Notes: a model not told the origin generated them from the sequence alone. DNA of 25,430 nucleotides from CAYZUC01 sp964481705 (GCA_964481705.1 CAYZUC010000036.1:1-25430), one strand, 5' to 3'; shown: positions 16,009-23,423, counted from the stretch's first letter. Made by a program: numbers and translations.

Positions 16009-16548
16009 ATGTTTTCTTTTATAGTCTTTGTAGTAATAATTATTATTGTATATCGAATGAGATCAGCTAATATAAATCGGAAATTTGATAATACGAATAA
16101 CAACAGACAGGATCAGACAATTCAGAAACCGGTACCACCGAGTACAATGCCTCAGAATACTGCAAGGCAGAAACCGGTGTCGACCACGGGAGGAAGCTTT
16201 CATCAATCCGTATCAGCCCGGAATCATAGTGCTCAAGGCACCGTACCAAAGAGTAATTATGGTGTTGGGACGCAGACAATTAGGAAGCCGCAAGCTGAGA
16301 GTGTGGAACAGGAAGAGGAACAGTCCACGATGGAGTATCTGGCGGAAAAGGCAGAGATGAATTCGGAGGATGCTTCACAAAATAGAACAGTTACCAACGG
16401 AAGAATCGGAAATAGAATGCCGGATTGGGGCGAAATTGGCCGCAATGAGGTAATCTGCATATGTAAGAATTGTGGTGCTGAGAATGTTCTACCAAGAGGA
16501 GCTGTAAGAAATAGCTATGCTTGTTATTTCTGCCGAGAGAAGCTGTAG
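16009..16548 (+). CDS. Membrane-anchored protein with a C-terminal zinc ribbon
   Basis: A 179-residue protein with an N-terminal membrane helix (MFSFIVFVVIIIIVYRM) followed at once by basic residues, so the rest is predicted to face the cytosol. Residues about 25-140 are a low-complexity Asn/Gln/Pro/Ser-rich linker. The last 30 residues hold two Cys pairs, CKNCGAENVLPRG and CYFCREKL, spaced as in a zinc ribbon. An additional CIC precedes the first pair. It starts 31 nt after the coiled-coil gene, behind AAATGGAG. Function unknown. The arrangement suggests a tethered zinc-binding module that could recruit the upstream coiled-coil protein, but this is conjecture. Confidence 0.72.
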   Translation: MFSFIVFVVIIIIVYRMRSANINRKFDNTNNNRQDQTIQKPVPPSTMPQNTARQKPVSTTGGSFHQSVSARNHSAQGTVPKSNYGVGTQTIRKPQAESVEQEEEQSTMEYLAEKAEMNSEDASQNRTVTNGRIGNRMPDWGEIGRNEVICICKNCGAENVLPRGAVRNSYACYFCREKL

Positions 16549-16643
16549 AACCCAATCAGATAAGGAACTGTCTTATTCTGAACAGAGGACACGAATGACA
16601 TTCCTGTGAAAATGATTTTTACATAGCAAGAATGGAGATTAAT

Positions 16644-17060
16644 ATGAAGGATGTAGTAGAGATGCCAATCAAAGATTTAGAATATCATGAAGTATTTCCG
16701 GATCCACCGGAGAATGATATGGAGAAGACTTCTCTATGGCAGAAAACGAAGAAGATTTTGTTTGCGATTATGGGAGCCAAATTCTTTTTACCTATTATCA
16801 TGTACATGTCAGCCTGTGCCTTACTGTTTAGTTCTATTAATTATTTTGGATTACGAAGAGGCCTTCGTATTAGAGAAAAGAATGCAAAACCAATGGATCC
16901 GGTAAAAGTAAGAAAGAGAGAGTACAAAAAAAGGATCAGAAGACATAACAGAAGAATTGCTCTAGTACAGCTGCTTGCATCTAAGAAGACCAGAAAGTCT
17001 GAAAGATTCAAGAGAATGATTAAGATATGGAAATTATATCAACCGGAGAAACCACAATAG
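16644..17060 (+). CDS. Small basic membrane protein of unknown function
   Basis: A 138-residue protein with an acidic N-terminus (residues 1-30), one hydrophobic segment (AKFFLPIIMYMSACALLFSS) and a very basic C-terminal half rich in Lys and Arg (for example RKREYKKRIRRHNRR). By the positive-inside rule the basic tail should be cytosolic, where it could contact nucleic acid or acidic lipid. Not recognised as a family. Start 16644 follows GAATGGAG by 6 nt. The 95-nt gap before it has two imperfect inverted repeats (about 16558-16581 and 16590-16608) without T tracts. A strong terminator overlaps its stop codon. Confidence 0.65.
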   Translation: MKDVVEMPIKDLEYHEVFPDPPENDMEKTSLWQKTKKILFAIMGAKFFLPIIMYMSACALLFSSINYFGLRRGLRIREKNAKPMDPVKVRKREYKKRIRRHNRRIALVQLLASKKTRKSERFKRMIKIWKLYQPEKPQ

Positions 17061-17089
17061 AGTCCGTCTTATCGGACTCTATTTTTTTT
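17056..17089 (+). terminator. Rho-independent terminator of the small-protein cluster
   Basis: A perfect 11-bp stem, AATAGAGTCCG with CGGACTCTATT (17056-17066 and 17073-17083), loop of 6 nt, followed by a T run to 17089. The TAG stop at 17058-17060 lies inside the 5' arm, so translation and termination overlap. Confidence 0.92.
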
Positions 17090-17159
17090 ATAATCCTTAC
17101 AGGAGCTCGAAGAAGTCAATCATATGAAAGTGATAATGATATCACGGATCGGAGTAAGG

Positions 17160-17528
17160 ATGAAAAAGGTAGTAGTATTTATAATTTTTGCAATATTTTT
17201 TCTTGGAATGAGAGTCACAGCATATAGTGGGAATCGAGGTCTATCAGAAGAAGAACTCCGGCAGCTGGATCAATATGAAGTAACCTATAAGAAAAACGTA
17301 ATGGAAGTATTATCTGACAATTATATGGAGAATAGTGGCTTGAACATGAATAAAACAATTGACGAGGATGGACATATAGAATATGTGATTAGCATCTATT
17401 ATGGAAAAGCAGACCGAATGAGAACAGAGAGAATGGATAGAATTATTAGTAGCATTCAAGAAATACCTTTCGAGTACGAGGATGCGGGATTTTCTGTTAC
17501 CATTGAGGGAATGGAGGATTCGTTCTAA
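17160..17528 (+). CDS. Small secreted protein of unknown function
   Basis: A 122-residue protein with a typical signal peptide (MKKVVVFIIFAIFFLGMRVTAYS, probably cut after AYS) and a mature part of about 98 residues. The mature part has an N-terminal helix LSEEELRQLDQYEVTYKKNV and then a mixed strand/helix region including YVISIYYGK and RIISSIQEIPF. It has no Cys and no recognised domain. Start 17160 follows GGAGTAAGG; the upstream ATG 17124 has no well-spaced site. It lies 70 nt beyond a strong terminator. No convincing promoter was found in that gap, so its expression is unclear. Confidence 0.62.
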   Translation: MKKVVVFIIFAIFFLGMRVTAYSGNRGLSEEELRQLDQYEVTYKKNVMEVLSDNYMENSGLNMNKTIDEDGHIEYVISIYYGKADRMRTERMDRIISSIQEIPFEYEDAGFSVTIEGMEDSF

Positions 17529-17558
17529 TACCTTATGAAATTCTTTTGAATTTTGTGA

Positions 17559-17587
17559 ATGACAAGAAATCCTTTAGGGCTTATAAT
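17559..17587 (+). promoter_or_regulatory. Promoter of the DUF1653-mutY-glycosyltransferase operon
   Basis: ATGACA (17559-17564) and TATAAT (17582-17587) are 17 bp apart. A perfect dyad ATATGA-A-TCATAT (17586-17598) overlaps the end of the -10 and the predicted start, and CTTATA/TATAAG repeats run into the AAGGAGG ribosome site. The dyad is a possible operator. Confidence 0.6.
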
Positions 17588-17611
17588 ATGAATCATATAA
17601 GGAGGTTTTTC

Positions 17612-18262
17612 ATGCAGCAAAGACCAAAGGAAAATGAGATTTATCGACACTTTAAAGGGAATACCTATCAGGTGCTTACCATTGCGCTTCAGACAGAGAC
17701 ACAGGAAGAACTGGTAATCTATAGGAATCTATATCATCCGGAACAGGTCTATGCCAGACCGATTATGATGTTTCTTAGTGAAGTAGACCATGAAAAATAT
17801 CCGGAGTGCAAGCAGCAGCATCGCTTCGAGAAAATGGACCATTCGGGCACCCGTGCAGAAGAAACAGATACAGATGCTGGACAAGCAGAGGACAATGCAT
17901 CAAAAGACAGCACAGAGGAATCCTGCGAGAATACGCTGAGTCCAATTATGGTTCAGTTTCTGGATGCAGATACCTATGAAGAGAAGCTTGAACTCTATGA
18001 ACGGATGAAGAATAAGATAGATGATGAAATGATTAGTATAATAGCAGCTTCTCTTGATATTGAGGTACGAGAAGCCCCTATAGTAGAACGTTATCAGGAA
18101 GTTAAAAATTGTCTGATCACGTTGGAGAAGTACGAATGCAATCGCTTGCCGAGCCTCTTTTGGCGTGGTTTTATGGGAATAAGAGAGTTCTACCATGGAG
18201 GGAAAATCCCACACCATACCGTGTATGGGTTTCCGAGATTATGCTTCAACAGACCAGGGTAG
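17612..18262 (+). CDS. DUF1653-domain protein, C-terminus running out of frame into mutY
   Basis: A 216-residue protein with an N-terminal DUF1653 domain (about residues 10-72): IYRHFKGNTYQVLTIALQTE, LVIYRNLYHPEQVYARPIMMF, SEVDHEKYP. A low-complexity acidic linker and a helical part (YEEKLELYERMKNKIDDEM to VKNCLITLEKYECNRL) follow. The start follows a perfect AAGGAGG by 6 nt. After about residue 175 the frame overlaps mutY for 127 nt, and the last ~40 residues (SLFWRGFMGIREFYHGG and on) look like out-of-frame mutY sequence, not an evolved tail. A lost stop codon or a small indel near 18136-18155 would explain this. The biochemical role of DUF1653 is unknown to me. Confidence 0.8.
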   Translation: MQQRPKENEIYRHFKGNTYQVLTIALQTETQEELVIYRNLYHPEQVYARPIMMFLSEVDHEKYPECKQQHRFEKMDHSGTRAEETDTDAGQAEDNASKDSTEESCENTLSPIMVQFLDADTYEEKLELYERMKNKIDDEMISIIAASLDIEVREAPIVERYQEVKNCLITLEKYECNRLPSLFWRGFMGIREFYHGGKIPHHTVYGFPRLCFNRPG

Positions 18263-19206
18263 AAGCAGTCAAACCATACTATGAGAGGTTTATGAAGGAG
18301 TTTCCGGATATCAGGAGTCTATCGGAGGCATCGGAGGAGAGATTACTGAAGATGTGGGAAGGGCTCGGGTATTATAATCGGGTACGCAACTTAAAGCGTG
18401 CAGCAGTCTATATAGAAGAGAATTTTAGTGGACAGATGCCCGACAGCTATGACTTGATCGTTCAGTTACCGGGGATTGGGAGCTATACAGCAGGAGCAAT
18501 AGCTTCTATTGCATTTGAGAGACGAGTACCGGCTGTTGATGGGAATGTACTTAGAATTCTTACCAGAGTTCTGGCAGATGATTCTGATATCATGAAACAG
18601 TCTGTACGGAAGCATTTTGAGGAAAGGCTTAACGGAGTCATACCAGAGGAGCATCCAGGTGATTTTAATCAAGCACTTATGGAGCTTGGAGCTCTGATTT
18701 GCATACCGAATGGACAACCAAAATGTGAGAGCTGCCCATTGGCAGCACTATGTGAAGCAAGGAAGCTTAAGATAATGGATAGAGTTCCTTTTAAAGGAAC
18801 GAAGCAAAAAAGAGTCATTGAAAAGAAGACGGTTCTGATTATACGTGATGATGAGAGAACTGCACTCCGAAAGCGACCGACAAGAGGATTACTCGCCGGT
18901 ATGTATGAATTTCCCAACCTGCCGGGACATCTCTCATCAGAAGCAGCATTGGAGTATGTTAAGAGCTTGGGATTGTCTCCGCTCCGCATTCAGAAGATTG
19001 AGGATTCGAAGCATATCTTCTCGCATAAGGAATGGCATATGAGCGCATATACGATTCGAGTCGAAGCAGTTACAGAATGTATGGATATGATTTTTGCGTA
19101 TCCATTTGAGACGGAGGAAAAGTATCCGATACCTGCAGCGTTTGGGGCGTATACCAAGTATCTGGATATTAGAATTGGGAATGAGAGGTTTAAAGAGAAT
19201 ACATGA
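18136..19206 (+). CDS. mutY: A/G-specific adenine glycosylase
   Basis: Removes adenine mispaired with 8-oxoguanine in base-excision repair. The protein has 356 residues. N-terminal catalytic domain: LPWRENPTPYRVWVSEIMLQQTRVEAV with the catalytic Glu, the helix-hairpin-helix LPGIGSYTAGAIASIAF, and the catalytic Asp in AVDGNVLRIL. The iron-sulfur Cys set is C-X7-C-X2-C-X5-C (CIPNGQPKCESCPLAALC). The C-terminal NUDIX-like domain that senses 8-oxoG follows (KRPTRGLLAGMYEFPNL and FSHKEWHM). ATG 18136 has a GGAG 8 nt before it; TTG 18109 is an in-frame alternative. The start lies inside the DUF1653 gene, and the stop overlaps the next start as ATGA. Confidence 0.95.
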   Translation: MQSLAEPLLAWFYGNKRVLPWRENPTPYRVWVSEIMLQQTRVEAVKPYYERFMKEFPDIRSLSEASEERLLKMWEGLGYYNRVRNLKRAAVYIEENFSGQMPDSYDLIVQLPGIGSYTAGAIASIAFERRVPAVDGNVLRILTRVLADDSDIMKQSVRKHFEERLNGVIPEEHPGDFNQALMELGALICIPNGQPKCESCPLAALCEARKLKIMDRVPFKGTKQKRVIEKKTVLIIRDDERTALRKRPTRGLLAGMYEFPNLPGHLSSEAALEYVKSLGLSPLRIQKIEDSKHIFSHKEWHMSAYTIRVEAVTECMDMIFAYPFETEEKYPIPAAFGAYTKYLDIRIGNERFKENT

Positions 19207-20219
19207 AATTATTATCGATTACGATTCCGTGTTATAACTCGGAAGACTATATGGAAAAATGCATCAAATCATTATTAGTGGGTGGAAAAGACGTAGAGAT
19301 TATTATTGTCGACGATGGCTCGAAGGATCAAACAGCAGCTATTGCAGACAAGTATGCAATAGAGTATCCAGACATTATTAAGGCTGTTCATCAGGAGAAT
19401 GGTGGACATGGTGAAGCTGTAAATACGGGGCTTAAGAATGCTACGGGATTATTCTTCAAGGTGGTTGACAGTGATGATTGGGTGAAAAAAGAAGCCTATT
19501 TGAAGGTCCTTGATACTCTTCGTGACATAGCTGGTGGTGATCAGGTTCTGGATATGATGATTTGTAACTTTGTTTACGAAAAAGAAGGAGCCGCCCATAA
19601 AAAGGTCATGACATATCATACAGCATTGCCAAAGGACCGCATATTTACGTGGTCGGATGTAAAGCGTTTTCATAAGGGTCAGTACATGCTGATGCACTCT
19701 GTTATCTATCGGACGAAGTTATTAGTTGAATGTGAGCTGCAGCTTCCAAAGCATACTTTCTATGTAGACAATATTTTTGTTTTCCATCCATTACCTTATG
19801 TGCGTACGATGTATTATCTGGATGTCAATTTCTATCGTTACTTTATTGGGAGAGATGATCAGTCCGTAAATGAACAGGTTATGATTGGTCGCATTGACCA
19901 ACAGATACTGGTTAATAAGATTATGATAGATTATATGGCAGGAAGAATCATTCCGAATCGTAAACAGAGAAATTACATGATTAATTATTTGGATATCATT
20001 ATGACGGTATCCTCCATTATGCTCATTCGTTCCGGCACGGATGAAAACCTTGCTAAGAAAAAGGAGCTTTGGAAGTATTTGAAATCAAGAGATGCGTATT
20101 TATACTTCCGACTGCGAAACGGTATTTTTGGACAGGCTATGAATCTACCGGGACGAGGCGGACGCAAGATATCAGTTGCGGAGTATAAATTAGCGCAGAG
20201 ACTGGTTGGATTTAATTAA
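19203..20219 (+). CDS. Family 2 glycosyltransferase
   Basis: A 338-residue GT-A fold transferase using a nucleotide sugar. The N-terminal domain has SITIPCYNSEDYMEKCIKS, the nucleotide-binding IIIVDDGSKDQT, HQENGGHGEAVNTGLKNATG and the metal-binding DSDDW (the DXD equivalent). The C-terminal part is helical, with a basic end (GRGGRKISVAEYKLAQR), and has no membrane segment, so it is likely cytosolic and peripheral. The acceptor is unknown; the convergent genes encode lipid-phosphate enzymes, so a lipid-linked acceptor is possible but not shown. It overlaps mutY by ATGA and ends at a bidirectional terminator. Confidence 0.9.
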   Translation: MKLLSITIPCYNSEDYMEKCIKSLLVGGKDVEIIIVDDGSKDQTAAIADKYAIEYPDIIKAVHQENGGHGEAVNTGLKNATGLFFKVVDSDDWVKKEAYLKVLDTLRDIAGGDQVLDMMICNFVYEKEGAAHKKVMTYHTALPKDRIFTWSDVKRFHKGQYMLMHSVIYRTKLLVECELQLPKHTFYVDNIFVFHPLPYVRTMYYLDVNFYRYFIGRDDQSVNEQVMIGRIDQQILVNKIMIDYMAGRIIPNRKQRNYMINYLDIIMTVSSIMLIRSGTDENLAKKKELWKYLKSRDAYLYFRLRNGIFGQAMNLPGRGGRKISVAEYKLAQRLVGFN

Positions 20220-20223
20220 AAAG

Positions 20224-20269
20224 AACCTCCAAATGTTGCAGATCAACACTGCTTCACTTGGAGGTTTTT
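20224..20269. terminator. Bidirectional terminator between convergent genes
   Basis: Stem AACCTCCAA with TTGGAGGTT (20224-20232 and 20258-20266), with a 25-nt loop that holds a further GTTG/CAAC pair. A T run follows on the plus strand (to 20269), and on the minus strand the A-rich 20217-20222 gives a T run. It serves the glycosyltransferase and the PAP2 gene. Confidence 0.85.
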
Positions 20270-20270
20270 A

Positions 20271-20942
20271 TTAAATATAATGCTCTGCTTTGATCCTCGA
20301 ACGTCTGCGCTCGGTATAAGTCGAAAAGTCCATGAAATATACTACAGCGTACATAACAGCAGCCATGATAAATGCGGTAATCACATCAAATACAGAATGC
20401 TGTTTTAAGAAAACCGTTGATAAAATAATCGATACACATAGTATCAAAGAACCAAAACGAATCCATTTCTTGTTCGTAAGCCGTTCACTGTTAAGGACAG
20501 CAAAGTGAGCGCCCAGGGAATTATATACATGGATACTAGGGAAAAGATTCGTGCTGGTATCGGTGCGATATAGGGAAGCTACCATCTGTGTAAATACGTT
20601 ATCCCGTGTAAAGGAAGCCGGTCGCAAATGATGACCATTCGGGTACACAGTTGATACAATCAAGAATATCGTCATTCCCGTAAATAGAAACAGACATATC
20701 CGATAAAAATCATATTTATTTGTAAACAAGAAATACAATACCGTAGTAGAGATATATAGGAACCACAAGAAATATGGAATGATGAAGATTTCATTAAAAG
20801 GAATCAGGTCATCAGCCCGCATATGAATCAGGTGGTAGTGCTTCGTCACGGTTCGCTCTAAGTGCATAAACCACGGTAGGTATAGGCAGGCATAAGCAGG
20901 GAGAATCCAGCCATGTCGATATCGCTTTAAGAAAGCTATCAT
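20271..20942 (-). CDS. PAP2-superfamily membrane phosphatase
   Basis: A 223-residue membrane protein with about six hydrophobic segments. The three PAP2 motifs are visible: YPNGHHLRP (C1-like, with the initial Lys replaced), FPSIHVYNS (C2, PS-x-H) and STVFLKQHSVFDVI (C3, with the catalytic His and Asp but Ser/Thr in place of the usual SR). It probably removes phosphate from a lipid such as phosphatidate or a polyprenyl diphosphate, or transfers a lipid head group as PAP2_3 family members do; sequence alone does not decide. The ATG is preceded by AGAGGA. It follows the lipid kinase gene on the same strand, with its own promoter between them. Confidence 0.85.
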   Translation of the reverse strand: MIAFLKRYRHGWILPAYACLYLPWFMHLERTVTKHYHLIHMRADDLIPFNEIFIIPYFLWFLYISTTVLYFLFTNKYDFYRICLFLFTGMTIFLIVSTVYPNGHHLRPASFTRDNVFTQMVASLYRTDTSTNLFPSIHVYNSLGAHFAVLNSERLTNKKWIRFGSLILCVSIILSTVFLKQHSVFDVITAFIMAAVMYAVVYFMDFSTYTERRRSRIKAEHYI

Positions 20943-20994
20943 TCGATCATCCTCTTATTCTTTAACAGAAAATTAACAGACTTCATTTATCGGG

Positions 20995-21023
20995 ATTATA
21001 TCACCGCGAATCATGAAGTGCAA
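20995..21023 (-). promoter_or_regulatory. Promoter of the PAP2 gene
   Basis: On the minus strand TTGCAC (21018-21023), a 17-bp spacer and a perfect TATAAT (20995-21000). The leader would be about 45 nt. The -35 lies among interleaved inverted repeats, listed separately. Confidence 0.65.
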
Positions 21024-21044
21024 GTTTTCGCGATATCTTCATGA
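21005..21044. repeat. Interleaved inverted repeats around the PAP2 -35 region
   Basis: TCATGAAG (21011-21018) pairs with CTTCATGA (21037-21044), and CGCGAA (21005-21010) pairs with TTCGCG (21026-21031). The arms alternate, which is the order of an H-type pseudoknot in RNA read from dagK, or of two overlapping operators in DNA. TCATGA is itself a palindrome. Confidence 0.5.
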
Positions 21045-21062
21045 AATATTAATAATCAGAAT

Positions 21063-21992
21063 CTAAATTAAGAATTGTAATTGTTCATTTTTACACGTCA
21101 TTCTTATTTCCTTCTGATAACCGCAGGACTCGCCATCTGTATGTACTGCGAGAGGGATATTTGTTACAATACGGACTTTCTTTGCCCGATATGCTTTCAC
21201 TCCTTGAAATCGCAGATGGTTACCGGAGAAGCCCGAAGGAAGCATAAAAAGGATCATTGCCTTGCGAATACCACCAATAACACAAATGTCAAGAATGCCA
21301 TCAGCACAATTCGCATCTGGACAGAACTGAAACCCGCCTCCTTCGTACTTGTGAATCATGGTTGCGACAAAGTGAAAGTGAGACAGCTCAATAGGTGGCA
21401 GGTCATCCAGATAAATCTTACAGGCAGCAGTCTTTTCACGATATAGCTGTCGAAGTGCAATCCCTACATAGGTCAGTTTGCCAAGATGAAAGGCATTGAG
21501 CTTCTTTTTAATGGGTGAGTTGAGAGCCTCGTGGCAGATAGCGGCGTCGAAACCAATTCCACAGCTTACAGAAAAATTACGTTTACAGGAAACCTCGCCA
21601 TTCTCGATGCAGACAAGCTCTCCAATATCAATAGGAGTAGTTTTCCGGGACTTGAGAATATGCTCGAGAGCCTTTATGGGATTAGTAAGCAGCTTCATAT
21701 CGCGAGCAAAATCATTGGAGGAGCCGGTTGGTATATATCCAAGAGTTGTATGCTTGAAGTCTTGAATTCCGGACACAACTTCACTCATGGTTCCGTCACC
21801 ACCAAGAACAATTAAAACACAAGTGGTTCCGACGGTGGTAAGCCCAGAAGCGATTCTGGTGGCATCTCCTTGTCCGTGGGTGAAATGACTGCGATAAGCA
21901 ACATTTTTCTCCTTCAGTATGGTCTCAAGCTGTAACCAGATTTTCTTTCCTTTTCCGGAACAGGATACCGGATTTATAATAAAATCGTACAT
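21063..21992 (-). CDS. YegS/DgkB-type diacylglycerol (lipid) kinase
   Basis: A 309-residue soluble lipid kinase. The N-terminus MYDFIINPVSCSGKGKK is the family start, followed by FTHGQGDATRIASGL, the ATP-binding and catalytic GGDGTMSEVVSGI and PTGSSNDFARD. The C-terminal beta-rich half has IDIGELVC, SCGIGFDAAICHEA and AVHTDGE. It likely phosphorylates diacylglycerol or a related lipid; the exact lipid is not certain. The start is placed at 21992 because AGGGGGA lies 8-9 nt before it; the ATG at 22028 would add 12 residues that no family member needs. It neighbours a PAP2 phosphatase, which can catalyse the reverse reaction. Confidence 0.92.
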   Translation of the reverse strand: MYDFIINPVSCSGKGKKIWLQLETILKEKNVAYRSHFTHGQGDATRIASGLTTVGTTCVLIVLGGDGTMSEVVSGIQDFKHTTLGYIPTGSSNDFARDMKLLTNPIKALEHILKSRKTTPIDIGELVCIENGEVSCKRNFSVSCGIGFDAAICHEALNSPIKKKLNAFHLGKLTYVGIALRQLYREKTAACKIYLDDLPPIELSHFHFVATMIHKYEGGGFQFCPDANCADGILDICVIGGIRKAMILFMLPSGFSGNHLRFQGVKAYRAKKVRIVTNIPLAVHTDGESCGYQKEIRMTCKNEQLQFLI

Positions 21993-22039
21993 GATGAAAA
22001 TCCCCCTAAATTCGATGAATACAAACAATTTCTACTATT

Positions 22040-22068
22040 AGTTTACAGGGAATCGGAGGAATGTACAA
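22040..22068 (-). promoter_or_regulatory. Promoter of the lipid kinase gene
   Basis: On the minus strand TTGTAC (22063-22068), a 17-bp spacer and TAAACT (22040-22045), with a leader of about 40 nt before ATG 21992. It lies in the gap after the DUF6179-like gene, where no terminator was seen. Confidence 0.5.
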
Positions 22069-22086
22069 GGAGAACTTCTTGCCACT

Positions 22087-22866
22087 CTATTTCGTATTGC
22101 TTGTTACCAGGATAGCGACGTAGTCATCCAGGTCAGCCGCAAGGTATTGAAGAAGATAATTATTATCGTTGTACTCTGTTTTGATTAGGTGGGATAAGAG
22201 CTTATATAGCAGAGAATACAATTCCTCTTTTGGAAGGCTTGTAAGGTCAGGAGCCGGTGTACTTTTCAGCATCATTTTTGAAAGGAAATCACGTAAGACC
22301 ACGCTTGCAATATTGATGAAAAGTCCCTTGTAGTCGGAATGGTAAGAGAGAAGAACGTTAATGATATACTCTACCGGCATTTTTTGAAGGAAAATCTGCT
22401 CCATTTCAATATAAGAAACATAATCTGCGATTGCGTCAATTCCAGACTTATTCTTATCGGCTTGTATCAGTGTCGGATAATCAAGAGTCAAAATCGTATC
22501 TTGTGGGGAAAACTGCGTATCATATACACGAAAAAAGGCTGGGATTCCCTTACAAAAGGTATCGCGATAAGCGAGATTTCCATAATCCTGAAACGAAGGT
22601 ATCATGCGATTGTATTTTTTTTGTGTAAGAGAAACCTTTTCTTTTACGAGTGTGTTCCCCCTGGTGTAGGCATCCATAGCGGACGGCGTTTCGGTGCTTG
22701 CTACAAGCTGATTGGACTTTTGGTATTCCATTTCGTGAATGCAGTAGATGATAGCCTCCATGAATTTGGCGGCTTGCTCATAGGTAACAGAAGTACTTTC
22801 TTTACTGGTATATTTCTCCGAAAGTTTGGCAACGATCGGAACTAATTCTTCCATTGTATAATTCAT
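22087..22866 (-). CDS. Conserved protein of unknown function, DUF6179-like
   Basis: A 259-residue, mainly helical cytosolic protein without signal peptide or membrane segment. Blocks such as LVPIVAKLSEKYTSKESTSVTYEQAAKFMEA (in part) and MEAIIYCIHEME recall a family I know as DUF6179 in Lachnospiraceae; the family name is from memory and not verified. There are no recognisable catalytic motifs. Start 22866 follows AGAATGGAG by 6 nt; the ATG four codons upstream is part of the ribosome site. It is directly downstream (22 nt) of the DUF6323-like gene, and the leader hairpin contains that gene's stop codon, so the two are probably translated together. Confidence 0.75.
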   Translation of the reverse strand: MNYTMEELVPIVAKLSEKYTSKESTSVTYEQAAKFMEAIIYCIHEMEYQKSNQLVASTETPSAMDAYTRGNTLVKEKVSLTQKKYNRMIPSFQDYGNLAYRDTFCKGIPAFFRVYDTQFSPQDTILTLDYPTLIQADKNKSGIDAIADYVSYIEMEQIFLQKMPVEYIINVLLSYHSDYKGLFINIASVVLRDFLSKMMLKSTPAPDLTSLPKEELYSLLYKLLSHLIKTEYNDNNYLLQYLAADLDDYVAILVTSNTK

Positions 22867-22872
22867 GGTAAT

Positions 22873-22897
22873 CTCCATTCTACAGATTCTATTCTGT
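22873..22897 (-). promoter_or_regulatory. Hairpin joined to the ribosome binding site of the DUF6179-like gene
   Basis: Minus strand: stem ACAGA/TCTGT (22897-22893 with 22886-22882), 6-nt loop, directly followed by AGAATGGAG (22881-22873), 6 nt and ATG. The TAG stop of the upstream gene (22891-22889) lies in the loop, so a terminating ribosome would open the hairpin. Confidence 0.55.
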
Positions 22898-23371
22898 TAT
22901 AGTAGAGTCCAGCTTTTCTATGAAATCCTGACATCCGATAAAGCTTCGGCTGCCTTCACGAACCTGTCTGGCAAATTCTTCGAGACTTGTATCCTCCAGA
23001 TAATCCAAGGAGCCTTCACATGGACCATCAAACTGTTCTTTCATATAAGAAAGAAGCTCGTCATCAGAGACCTCATCCAGGGATTCATTTTTGAACAGAT
23101 AGAAAATGTCCTGCAGACGGCCGATGGTATCTACATAGTTATCCTGATAGATATAGGGTGAGTCGCAGAACGTAAAAATGATTTTAGGCAGGATCCCTTC
23201 CCCGAATTCTATTCGACGCTGTGCAGCCAATGTTTCTTTGCGGTCAGAAAGTAGAAGCTTCGTATCTTCTTCTGTGAGAGACAGTCCCCATCTGTCCGTA
23301 TACTCATTGGTTTTCCTTAGGGCAATTTCCTGCGTTTCATTCATCCAAATACTTAAGAAATCACAATCCAT
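22889..23371 (-). CDS. Conserved protein of unknown function, DUF6323-like
   Basis: A 160-residue acidic, helical protein. Segments YTDRWGLSLTEEDTKLLLSD, AQRRIEFGEGILPKIIF, FCDSPYIYQDNYVDTIGRLQ and CEGSLDYLEDTSLEEFARQV look strongly constrained and recall the family I know as DUF6323 (name from memory). No known catalytic motif, signal peptide or membrane segment. ATG 23371 is chosen because TAGGAG lies 5 nt before it; a longer frame from 23440 has no ribosome site and covers the leader hairpin. It pairs with the DUF6179-like gene 22 nt downstream, which suggests one complex or pathway. Confidence 0.72.
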   Translation of the reverse strand: MDCDFLSIWMNETQEIALRKTNEYTDRWGLSLTEEDTKLLLSDRKETLAAQRRIEFGEGILPKIIFTFCDSPYIYQDNYVDTIGRLQDIFYLFKNESLDEVSDDELLSYMKEQFDGPCEGSLDYLEDTSLEEFARQVREGSRSFIGCQDFIEKLDSTITE

Positions 23372-23376
23372 TTTTG

Positions 23377-23399
23377 CTCCTATCTGCGTGAAGTCACGC
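23377..23399 (-). promoter_or_regulatory. Hairpin joined to the ribosome binding site of the DUF6323-like gene
   Basis: Minus strand: GCGTGA/TCACGC (23399-23394 with 23391-23386, tight 2-nt loop, or 5 bp with a 4-nt loop), then AGATAGGAG (23385-23377), 5 nt and ATG. The ribosome sequence departs from AATGGAG but the layout is the same. Confidence 0.45.
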
Positions 23400-23423
23400 G
23401 CATTCCTGTTTGTGTGTATGTAT

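Noticed and set aside
16549..16643. Terminator or small RNA in the gap before the basic membrane gene
   Set aside because: Two imperfect inverted repeats are present but with no T tract, promoter or conserved structure that I can name.
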